Made by a program: the position numbers and the translations under genes
Source of the DNA: Dokdonella_A sp014338185
GTDB taxonomy: Bacteria; Pseudomonadota; Gammaproteobacteria; Xanthomonadales; Rhodanobacteraceae
Assembly (NCBI GenBank): GCA_030263295.1
Contig: SZOS01000002.1
Coordinates: 1-64,000 of the forward strand
DNA: 64,000 bases
Reading direction: 5' to 3'
Notes under the pieces: generated by a model
Told to the model about the DNA's origin: nothing
Seen by the model: only the letters and a program-made list of their open reading frames with translations
Databases searched by the model: none
In this document: piece after piece, positions 52,750 through 59,995 of the stretch
Layout: each line of letters opens with the position of its first letter
Position numbering within the stretch: the stretch's first letter is position 1

Positions 52750-55700
52750 ATGCGCCTGCCACTCGTGTTCCTGCTGCTGGCAATGTCCGGCGCTGCCGCG
52801 GCGGCCTTCGCGCCCACTCCGCTCGCCTGCGGCAAAGTGCTGTCGCTGGCGGTTCCGGCGGCGGGTGTGACGCTCGAACTCGTGTCGACTGCGCCGGGTC
52901 CGAGTTGGCTGGGCGTGCGTGAGCTTGGACAGGACCTCGAGGTCGACACCAGCGCAGCCGTCCAGGCCGCGGCGCCGCTGCCGCCGCGCCTGGGGCGCTG
53001 GTGGCTGCAACTGCAACCCGGCGAGGCCGTGCGCTTGCGCCGCGCGCGGCCGAGTCCCGCCGCGGGCACGATGCGCCTGCAGCTGGATTGCGACGCAGCC
53101 GTCGACCCGGCACGCGACTGGCTGCTGCGTGCCACGCCATTCCTGCAGCGCACGCGCAAGGCGCTGCCCGTGGGCAGCGATCCGGCGCCGCTGGTGGCCG
53201 ACCTGCAGGCGCTCGAGGCCAGCGCGCCCGATGCCTACAGCCGGGCGCTCGCCCGCCATGCGGTGGCCCAGGCCTGGCTCATGAACGGGCGCAGCAGCGC
53301 CGCGAGTGCGGCCTTCGAGCAGGCCGAGGCACGCTGGCGCGCCGCCGGCGAGCCGCAACAGGCGCTGGCCGCGCGCGTGGGGCGCGTCGAAGACTTGCAG
53401 CGCGCCGGGCAGTTCGAGGAAGTGCTGCGCAATGTGGCCACCAGTTCCCGCGATGCCGACGCTTCGGCCTACTTCGCGATCCGGCTCGACAATGCGCGCT
53501 GCCTCGCGCTCGTGTCACTGGAGCGCAACCAGCAGGCCCGCGAGTGTTACCAGCGCAACCTGGCGCGCCTGCAGCAACTGGGCGAGCTGGGTGAAAGCCT
53601 GGGCGTACGCCAGAGCCTGGCCTCGGTGGAGCAGATGCTCGGCCACGGCGAGCGCGCCGCCACGATCCTCGCCGATGCGTTGACGGTGGCGGCACGTGTC
53701 GATGCGCGCTTCGTGAGCGGGCGCATCCACCTGCAGTTGGCCAGCCTGGCCGCGGGCAATGGCCACGCCGGCACGGCGCTGCGCGAACTGGGCGCCGCGC
53801 TGGCGGTGTTCGAGAGCGACCTCAGTGGCGAGGCCTTGCTGCGCTGGCAGGCCAACACGCTGATCCTGCTCGCGCGCTCCTACACCGAGCTCGGTGCGCA
53901 CGACGAGGCCTACCTCGCAATCGCCGATGCGCTCGTGCGCCTGTCGGCACGCGATGCACGCGAGCGGGTCGCGTTCGCGCTCGAGACCCTGGCGCAGATC
54001 GATCGGGCCCGGCATCGCGACACGCTCGCGCTGCGCTGGCTCGGCGAAGCGGCGCGCCTGTACGCAAGCCTGGGTGAGCGCGGCAAGGCCGCGGCGGCCC
54101 AGCTGGATGCGCTCGGCCTGCGCGCCGAACACGATCCGATCGACCCGGCGGCCATGGCGCGGCTGCGCGACGAGCTGCCGCAGCATGCGCCGGCCCTGGA
54201 CCTGCTCGGCGTCGCGGTGGCGCTGGAGCAGGGCGACAGCGCGGTGGCTGGACAGCTGCTCGCCAAGTTGCGGCGCGATCCGCTGTCGTTCGCGCAGCGC
54301 CTGCAGCTGGCGCAGCTGCACAGTCGCGCCGCGCGCCGCAAGGGTGACGACGCAGGTGCCGATGCGGCGCTGCGCCAGGCGCTGGACTGGGTCGACATGC
54401 TCGCGCAGTCCACCGCCAGCGGTGCCTTCGCACAGTTGCTGCAGGCAAGCGCCTGGCCGCTGCGCAACAGCGCCTGGCAAGCCGTGCTCGCCGACGTGCG
54501 GGACACGGACGCCGCGGCCAGGGCATGGCGCTGGTTGCCGCTGGCCACGCGCCGCGCGCATGCGCCCGCGGCGAGCGGCGCATCGGCGCGCCTGCAGGCA
54601 TTCGACCGCGCCCTCGCGGCCCAGTTGCTGCCTGCACTGGCCACGAGCGGCGCGTCGACCACCTCGCATGCGCTGCTCGAAACGCTGGCGGCGGCCCCGT
54701 CCGGGCAGGCCGCATACCGGCCCACCACCTTGCCCGAACTGGCTGCGTTCCAGCGCGCGTTGCCACCCGACGTGGCGGTCATGGCCTGGCTCGATGGCGG
54801 CGACCGCAGCGCGGTGCTGTGGATCACGCATGAGCGTGCCTGGCTGGCACCCGCGGCGCCACCGCATGACTTGCGCGGGGCGATTGCGGGGTTGCGCGCC
54901 AGCCTGCACTCGCTCGCGGTGCCCGGCACCCAGGTCGATGCGGCGGCTGCGCGCGTGGGCGCGGCCCTGTGGCCGACCGGGGCGCCACCGGTCCCACCCG
55001 CGCAACTGATCGTGGTCGCGGACAAGACGCTGGCCGCGGTGCCGTGGCCGCTGCTGCCTTGGCCGGGCCGGGAGCAACCGCTGCTGACCACCACCACGAC
55101 GCGCGTGGCGAACCTCGTCGACCGGGACGTGGCTGGCCCGCCGTCGCTGCAGGTGCGCACGCTCATCGCCGCGCCCGCCACCGACAGCGGCCTGCCCGCA
55201 CTGCAGGTGGCCAAGGCCGAGCCTGCGCTCATCCGCACGGCCGTGGGGGCCACGGCATCCCTGAGCATCGATCACGCCACGCGCGCTTCGGTACTGGCCG
55301 CGCTGGCCGATCCGGCCGCGATCGTGCACGTGGCGGCGCATGGGATGACCAGCGCGGGCCGGCTCGGCTACGCCGGACTGTGGCTGGCCGCCGACGGCGA
55401 CGGGCATGCCGAGTTCCTGAGCTGGCTCGACGTGATCGAGCAGCGCACGCGGGCGCGCCTGGTGGTGCTCAATGCCTGCCAGCTCGGCGCAGACACCGAT
55501 GCCATCGCCAACGGCAACTCGAGTTTCGCCCAGGCTCTGGTGCTTTCCGGCGCACGCGAAGTGGTCGCGGCGCTATGGCCGGTCAGCGACTCCGCGAGCG
55601 GCGTGTGGGTGCCGGCGTTCTATGCGGCGCTCGCGGCCGATCCCGACCGCGATGGCGCGCGTGCGCTGCGCGCCGCGCAGCTGCGGCTGCGCGACAGCCG

Positions 55701-55773
55701 CGCATTCCGTCATCCCTACTACTGGGCTTCGCTGGCCGCCTATGCGCGGCTGCCGATGCAGGCGGCGCCGTGA
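52750..55773 (+). CDS. Exported TPR-CHAT caspase-like protease
   Basis: A 1007-residue protein with a signal peptide (MRLPLVFLLLAMSGAAAAA). A beta-rich N-terminal part (to about 120) is followed by many helical TPR-like repeats (about 140-620; e.g. AAFEQAEARWRAAGEPQQAL, AYLAIADALVRLSARDARER). The C-terminal CHAT domain (about 700-1000) has the dyad H864 (IVHVAAHGM) and C910 (VVLNACQLGA), plus SFAQALVLSGAREVVAALWP. CHAT proteases are clan CD cysteine peptidases related to caspase/separase. The start at 52750 is chosen for the signal; an ATG at 52738 adds four residues. The 277 bases before it hold no gene. Confidence 0.9.
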   Translation: MRLPLVFLLLAMSGAAAAAFAPTPLACGKVLSLAVPAAGVTLELVSTAPGPSWLGVRELGQDLEVDTSAAVQAAAPLPPRLGRWWLQLQPGEAVRLRRARPSPAAGTMRLQLDCDAAVDPARDWLLRATPFLQRTRKALPVGSDPAPLVADLQALEASAPDAYSRALARHAVAQAWLMNGRSSAASAAFEQAEARWRAAGEPQQALAARVGRVEDLQRAGQFEEVLRNVATSSRDADASAYFAIRLDNARCLALVSLERNQQARECYQRNLARLQQLGELGESLGVRQSLASVEQMLGHGERAATILADALTVAARVDARFVSGRIHLQLASLAAGNGHAGTALRELGAALAVFESDLSGEALLRWQANTLILLARSYTELGAHDEAYLAIADALVRLSARDARERVAFALETLAQIDRARHRDTLALRWLGEAARLYASLGERGKAAAAQLDALGLRAEHDPIDPAAMARLRDELPQHAPALDLLGVAVALEQGDSAVAGQLLAKLRRDPLSFAQRLQLAQLHSRAARRKGDDAGADAALRQALDWVDMLAQSTASGAFAQLLQASAWPLRNSAWQAVLADVRDTDAAARAWRWLPLATRRAHAPAASGASARLQAFDRALAAQLLPALATSGASTTSHALLETLAAAPSGQAAYRPTTLPELAAFQRALPPDVAVMAWLDGGDRSAVLWITHERAWLAPAAPPHDLRGAIAGLRASLHSLAVPGTQVDAAAARVGAALWPTGAPPVPPAQLIVVADKTLAAVPWPLLPWPGREQPLLTTTTTRVANLVDRDVAGPPSLQVRTLIAAPATDSGLPALQVAKAEPALIRTAVGATASLSIDHATRASVLAALADPAAIVHVAAHGMTSAGRLGYAGLWLAADGDGHAEFLSWLDVIEQRTRARLVVLNACQLGADTDAIANGNSSFAQALVLSGAREVVAALWPVSDSASGVWVPAFYAALAADPDRDGARALRAAQLRLRDSRAFRHPYYWASLAAYARLPMQAAP

Positions 55774-55863
55774 GCACGGTTCCAGGCGGCAGGCCGGACC
55801 CGTGTGGCGCGCGACATGCGCGTGGGACTGGCGCCGTGATGGCTGGCGGCGCCGTGGCGCACA

Positions 55864-55882
55864 GGCCGGGTCGTGTCCGGCC
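55864..55882. terminator. Short hairpin between convergent CHAT and aroB genes
   Basis: GGCCGG (55864-55869) and CCGGCC (55877-55882) with a 7-base loop lie between the two 3' ends. No T-run follows, so the call is weak. Confidence 0.25.
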
Positions 55883-55928
55883 GGGTGCGTCGCTCACGGG
55901 CGTGTGATGGCGCGGGCCGCGGCACGGT

Positions 55929-57005
55929 TCACATCGCCAGCACCGTGGCCACCGTATCCTCCGCCACATCCGGCACGACCTCGGCCTGGCCGATGCCGCG
56001 CCACAGGATGAGGCGCAGCCGGCCACCCAGGTTCTTCTTGTCCAACCGCATCGCGGCCAGCAGTGCCCCGGCCTCGGTCGCGGGTGCCTGCACCGGCAGG
56101 CCCAGTTGCAGCAGCAGCGCGCGCAGGCGCGTGGCATCGGCGTGGCTGGCGCGACCCAGTTGCGCCGACAGCGTGGCGGCCTGCAGCATGCCGATCGCGA
56201 CCGCCTCGCCGTGCAGCAGCGTGCCGTAGCCGCACACCGTCTCCAGCGCGTGGCCGAAGCTGTGGCCGAAATTGAGCAAGGCGCGTTCGCCGTGCTCGTG
56301 CTCGTCGCGCGCGACGATCGCGGCCTTGGCGCGACAACTGGCTTCGATCGCCATGGCCACGGCGGCGTCCTCGCGCGCCGCGAGCGCGGCCGCGTGGGCC
56401 TCCAGCCAACCGAACAGGGCCGGGTCATTGATCGCGCCGTACTTGACCACCTCGGCCAGGCCTGCGCGGTATTCGCGCTCGGGCAGACTCGCGAGCGTGG
56501 CGGTGTCGGCCACCACCGCGCGCGGCTGGTGGAACGCGCCGACCAGGTTCTTGCCCTGTGGCAGGTTGACGCCGGTCTTGCCGCCAACCGAGGAGTCGAC
56601 CATCGCGAGCAGCGTGGTCGGCATCTGGATGAAATCGATGCCGCGCATCCAGCAGGCCGCGGCGAAGCCGGCGAGATCACCGATCACGCCGCCGCCGAGC
56701 GCGAGGAGGGTGGCATCGCGGCTCGCGCCGAGCGCGGCCAGCGCTTCGAACACCTCGGCACTGCGGGTGAGGGTCTTGTGCGCTTCGCCGTCGGGCAGGA
56801 CCAGCGCGGTGTGGCGCAGCCCTTCCAGCCCGGCCGTGACGCGTGCCAGGTACAGCGGCGCGACGGTCTCGTTGCTGACCACGAGCACGTGGCGGCCGCG
56901 GATGAGGCCGCGCCATCGTCGCGCGTCGTCGAGCAGGCCAGGGCCGATCCAGATCGGGTAGCTGCGCCGGCCGAGCGCGACTTCGAGGGTGCGCGTTGCG
57001 ATCAT
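55929..57005 (-). CDS. aroB: 3-dehydroquinate synthase
   Basis: A 358-residue AroB, second step of the shikimate pathway (DAHP to 3-dehydroquinate). NAD-binding DGEAHKTL and ALGGGVIGDLAGFAAA, the MPTTLLAMVDSSVGGKTGVN motif, GLAEVVKYGAI and the zinc-ligand LNFGHSFGHALE plus HGEAVAIGM are all present. The start overlaps the aroK stop by four bases. In many relatives aroKB follow pilQ; here they are about 26 kb away. Confidence 0.96.
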   Translation of the reverse strand: MIATRTLEVALGRRSYPIWIGPGLLDDARRWRGLIRGRHVLVVSNETVAPLYLARVTAGLEGLRHTALVLPDGEAHKTLTRSAEVFEALAALGASRDATLLALGGGVIGDLAGFAAACWMRGIDFIQMPTTLLAMVDSSVGGKTGVNLPQGKNLVGAFHQPRAVVADTATLASLPEREYRAGLAEVVKYGAINDPALFGWLEAHAAALAAREDAAVAMAIEASCRAKAAIVARDEHEHGERALLNFGHSFGHALETVCGYGTLLHGEAVAIGMLQAATLSAQLGRASHADATRLRALLLQLGLPVQAPATEAGALLAAMRLDKKNLGGRLRLILWRGIGQAEVVPDVAEDTVATVLAM

Positions 57006-57553
57006 GCGGGGATTCCATCGGGACGGCGCTGCCACTGCGCGGTGAGCTGGGCCAGCAGATCCTGCGCGGCCTGCGTGCTGTTGCGCTGGAGGCGCGAGGT
57101 CAGATGCAGGTCGGCGCACTGCGCGTACAGCGGGTTGCGCTGCGCGGCCATCGCCACCAGCCGCTCACGCCGGTCCGGCGCCTGCAGCAGCGGGCGGCCA
57201 CGGTCGCGCGCGAGCCGCGCGAGCTGGGTTTCGACGTCGGCGTCCAGCCACGCAACGAAACCGCGCGTGCGCAGCAACTCGCGGTTGTCGGGATCGAGGA
57301 TCGCGCCGCCGCCGGTGGCAAGCACGACGCCGTCGCGCCGCGCGCACTCGGCCAGCGCAGCCCGCTCGCGCGCGCGGAAGCCCGCCTCGCCTTCGAGCTC
57401 GAAGATCAGCGCGATGCTGGCGCCGGTGCGCGCCTCGATCTCGTGATCCAGGTCGATGAAGTCCATGTGCAACTGTTCGGCCGCGAGCCGGCCGACCGTG
57501 CTTTTGCCGGCGCCCATGGGGCCGATCAGGAACAGGTTGGACGCGGGATTCAT
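57002..57553 (-). CDS. aroK: Shikimate kinase
   Basis: A 183-residue shikimate kinase. P-loop GPMGAGKSTVGR (residues 11-22), the substrate-binding FIDLDHEIEARTG with D34/D36 region, ATGGGAIL, and the lid R in RDRGRPLLQ. It phosphorylates shikimate in the aromatic amino acid pathway and forms an operon with aroB. An extended -10 (TGC-TAGCAT, minus strand 57568-57560) ends six bases before the ATG, so the transcript may be leaderless. Confidence 0.95.
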   Translation of the reverse strand: MNPASNLFLIGPMGAGKSTVGRLAAEQLHMDFIDLDHEIEARTGASIALIFELEGEAGFRARERAALAECARRDGVVLATGGGAILDPDNRELLRTRGFVAWLDADVETQLARLARDRGRPLLQAPDRRERLVAMAAQRNPLYAQCADLHLTSRLQRNSTQAAQDLLAQLTAQWQRRPDGIPA

Positions 57554-57559
57554 CCCGCC

Positions 57560-57568
57560 ATGCTAGCA
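57560..57568 (-). promoter_or_regulatory. Extended -10 element abutting the aroK start
   Basis: On the minus strand TG-C-TAGCAT runs from 57568 to 57560, and exactly six bases separate it from the aroK ATG (57553). The geometry matches that in front of recG. The six bases (GGCGGG) touch the ATG and cannot serve as a normally spaced ribosome binding site. Confidence 0.4.
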
Positions 57569-57642
57569 AACGCGCCCCACCCGCTGTGGCCAGCCGTGGC
57601 CGGGCGGCTTATGCTGCGCGTCCCGTTGCCACCGCCGTCGCC

Positions 57643-58140
57643 ATGCTGCGCTTCGTGCTGCTGTTCCTGCTGATCCTGTGCACGTTGTTCGTGGCCGAGC
57701 TGCTGCGGCCGGTGGAGGTGCACGTGATCGAGCCGTTCACGAGCGCGATCGCGCAGGTCTGCGTCTGGCTGGTCGGCCTGTTCGATCCGCATGCCTATGC
57801 GGTCGGCAAGGAACTGCACAGCACCGCGAGCAATTTCGCGATTTCGATCGAGCGCGGCTGCAACGGCGTCGAGGCCATGATCATCCTGCTGGCGGCGATG
57901 CTCGCGTTCCCGGCGCCGTGGCGCTACCGCCTGCTTGGCATCGGTGCGGGCATGCTCGCGATCCAGCTGCTCAACCTCGTGCGCATCATCAGCCTGTTCT
58001 ACCTGGGCCAGTGGAACCGGGTCTGGTTCGACTGGTTCCACTTGTACCTGTGGCAGGCGCTGATCGTGCTCGATGCGCTCGTCGCGTTCCTGGTGTGGCT
58101 GCGCTACCTGCCACGCAAGCCGGCGCCCGCGCCCGCCTGA
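57643..58140 (+). CDS. xrtH: Exosortase H
   Basis: A 165-residue polytopic membrane protein of the exosortase/archaeosortase superfamily. The proposed catalytic triad is in place: C73 in ISIERGCNGVEAM, R114 in LLNLVRIISLFYLG, and H133 in WFDWFHLYLWQ. The short length and the ERGCNGVEA form fit the XrtH type, which processes proteins with an IPTLxxWG C-terminal sorting signal. None of the complete exported proteins in this window ends in such a signal, so its substrates must be elsewhere. A TATGCT (57610-57615) may be its -10; it is divergent from aroK. Confidence 0.85.
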   Translation: MLRFVLLFLLILCTLFVAELLRPVEVHVIEPFTSAIAQVCVWLVGLFDPHAYAVGKELHSTASNFAISIERGCNGVEAMIILLAAMLAFPAPWRYRLLGIGAGMLAIQLLNLVRIISLFYLGQWNRVWFDWFHLYLWQALIVLDALVAFLVWLRYLPRKPAPAPA

Positions 58141-58174
58141 TGTGGGTGCGGTGGGCGCGGTGGCAGCGCGCTGC

Positions 58175-58260
58175 TATAGTCACGCGCGGTGCAAGGCCGG
58201 GACGCCGGTGCAATCCCGACTTGCTTGTTTCGGGTGGCAGCGTTGCAGGAGGAGTCGATC
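58175..58260 (+). promoter_or_regulatory. Promoter and leader of the dodecin gene
   Basis: A TATAGT (58175-58180) is a good -10 with no clear -35. The leader contains a small hairpin (GCCGGGA near 58197-58203 pairing with TCCCGAC near 58215-58221, one mismatch) and repeats GGTGCAA. An AGGAGG at 58249-58254 is a strong ribosome binding site six bases before the ATG. It does not match the FMN riboswitch pattern. Confidence 0.45.
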
Positions 58261-58464
58261 ATGTCCGTATCCAAGGTCATCGAGCTGAGCAGTTCCTCGA
58301 CCAAGAGCATCGAGGATGCCGTGCAGGCCGGCTTGCGCAAGATGGCGCAGACGGTCAAGAACATCCAGGGCGCGTGGGTCAACGACATCAAGGTCGTGAC
58401 CAGTCCTGACGGTGCGGTCACCGAGTGGCGCGTCAACATGCGCATCAATTTCCTCGTCGAGTGA
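58261..58464 (+). CDS. Dodecin family flavin-binding protein
   Basis: A 67-residue dodecin, which assembles as a hollow dodecamer storing flavins (or CoA in some species). The sequence has the SVSKVIELSSSSTKSIEDAV start, the flavin-stacking W39 region (NIQGAWVNDIKV) and the final strand VTEWRVNMRINFLV. Where many dodecins read YQV in that strand, this one has WRV. Its stop overlaps the next gene's GTG (GTGA), so the response regulator may be read from this transcript. Confidence 0.92.
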   Translation: MSVSKVIELSSSSTKSIEDAVQAGLRKMAQTVKNIQGAWVNDIKVVTSPDGAVTEWRVNMRINFLVE

Positions 58465-59186
58465 ATCCCGCCCCTGCCGGCAACCCGCCGGGCTCGCCAC
58501 CGGTCGTGATCGGCCTGCTCGAGGACGATCCCGACATCGCCGACCTCGTCACGCTGTGGCTGCACGAGGCCGGATATGCCGTGCGCGGCTACCGCAGCGC
58601 GGCCGAGTACCGGCGGGCCCACGGCAGCGAGACCATCGACCTGCTCGTGCTCGACTGGATGCTGCCCGACGGCAGCGGCCCCGAGGTGCTCGAACTCATC
58701 CGCGCCTCGCGCAACAGCAGCCTGCCCGTGATCTTCCTCACCGTGCGCAGCAGCGAGGACGACATCGTGCGTGCGCTGTCGAGTGGCGGTGACGACTACG
58801 TGGTCAAGCCGCCCAAGCAGCGCGAACTGCTCGCGCGCGTCGGCGCGGTGCTGCGCCGGCACAACCTCGAGCGCGGCGACGATGACGGCTGCGAGCTCGG
58901 CCCCTATCGCATCGACGCGCGTCGCCGTCGCGTGCAGATCGACGGGCGCGAGATCGAGCTCACCCAGCGCGAGTTCGACCTCGCCAACTTCCTGTTCCGC
59001 CGCCATGGTCGCCTCGTCGGCCGGGATGCGTTGCTCAAGCACGTATGGAACGTCGGTGCCAACGTGACCACGCGCACCGTCGACACCCACGTGAGCCGCC
59101 TGCGCAAGAAGCTCGAACTGGGCGGCGAACACGGCTGGCGCCTGACCGCGATCTACCAGCACGGCTACCGGCTCGAACAGGTCTGA
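58461..59186 (+). CDS. OmpR-type response regulator
   Basis: A 241-residue regulator. Receiver domain: E21-D-D acidic pocket (LLEDDPDI), phosphoacceptor D65 (LLVLDWMLPDG), T94 in FLTVRS and K116 (YVVKPPKQ). C-terminal winged helix with the OmpR pattern LTQREFDLANFLFRRHGRLV and TVDTHVSRLRKKLELGG. The GTG start overlaps the dodecin stop. The GTPase/kinase genes follow on the same strand, and the hybrid kinase at the end of the cluster is its likely partner. Confidence 0.92.
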   Translation: MNPAPAGNPPGSPPVVIGLLEDDPDIADLVTLWLHEAGYAVRGYRSAAEYRRAHGSETIDLLVLDWMLPDGSGPEVLELIRASRNSSLPVIFLTVRSSEDDIVRALSSGGDDYVVKPPKQRELLARVGAVLRRHNLERGDDDGCELGPYRIDARRRRVQIDGREIELTQREFDLANFLFRRHGRLVGRDALLKHVWNVGANVTTRTVDTHVSRLRKKLELGGEHGWRLTAIYQHGYRLEQV

Positions 59187-59318
59187 CCGCGGCGCCCGTG
59201 GCGCGGGTCGCGTGCCTAGTCGCTCACGCCGCAAGCTGCGAGAATGCCTGCCAGTACGCGCTGCGGCCCAGGCAGGATGGCCGGCGCGCGGTCCGATCGC
59301 AGTCACGGAGGCAGACCG

Positions 59319-59975
59319 ATGGCCAGCGCCAGCAAGTCCAGGTCGCGCGGCAAGCCACCCGCCGCCAAGCGCAAGGCGCCCGCGCGCGGTGCGCGCGCGC
59401 CCACCACGTCCAAGAGGAGGTTGCCGATGGCAGACCCGAAGAAGCCCGGCGCGGATGGCGCCGCCGACCGCAACGTCGACCAGATCCGCGACATCCTGTT
59501 CGGCGGGCAGATGCGCGACTACGAACGTCGCTTCCACGAACTCAACCAGAAGCTCGAGGCCGACCTCGCGCGCATGCGCGAGGCCGCCGACAAGCGCCTG
59601 ACGCAGATCGAAAAGCGCATCGACGACCAGCTCGACAAGCTCGGCAAGCTCGTGCGCCAGGAGATCGATGATCGCACCGGGGCGCTCGCCGACCTCGAAT
59701 CGCGCGTGCAGCAGGCCGCGCGCACCGCGCGCGCCGAGATCAACAAGGCGGTCGATGGCGTGAGCGACGAGGTGGCGCAGAGCGACGAACGCCTGCGTGC
59801 GGCCTTGGCCGACCTGCACGACACGATGGCCGCGCGCGCCGGCGACACCGAGGCCGCGCTGTCGCGCGCGAGCACCGAGTTGCGTGCCGACAAGGTCGGC
59901 CGCGAGGACCTCGCGGCGCTGCTCACCGAGTTCGCCCTGCGCCTCAAGGGCGACTTCGATCTGCCCAAGCCCTGA
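59319..59975 (+). CDS. Coiled-coil protein with basic N-terminal tail
   Basis: A 218-residue protein. The first 36 residues are very basic and Pro/Ala/Ser-rich (SKSRSRGKPPAAKRKAPARG), like a DNA- or membrane-binding tail. Then VDQIRDILFGGQMRDYERRF leads into a long coiled coil (about residues 60-190), ending in a short conserved-looking LAALLTEFALRLKGDFDLP. A second start at 59427 (MADPKKPGAD) has its own strong GAGGAGG; this would drop the basic tail. No enzyme motif. It lies 20 bases before the membrane protein gene. Confidence 0.8.
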   Translation: MASASKSRSRGKPPAAKRKAPARGARAPTTSKRRLPMADPKKPGADGAADRNVDQIRDILFGGQMRDYERRFHELNQKLEADLARMREAADKRLTQIEKRIDDQLDKLGKLVRQEIDDRTGALADLESRVQQAARTARAEINKAVDGVSDEVAQSDERLRAALADLHDTMAARAGDTEAALSRASTELRADKVGREDLAALLTEFALRLKGDFDLPKP

Positions 59976-59995
59976 GTCGCCGCGCGAGACCGGCC

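Noticed and set aside
58181..58240. Possible riboswitch in the dodecin leader (flavin-related gene)
   Set aside because: The conserved FMN aptamer elements are absent; only one short imperfect hairpin is seen. Kept as a leader, not a riboswitch.
58104..59819. A 571-codon open frame on the minus strand opposite dodecin and the response regulator
   Set aside because: Shadow frame; the plus strand carries complete OmpR-type and dodecin motifs.
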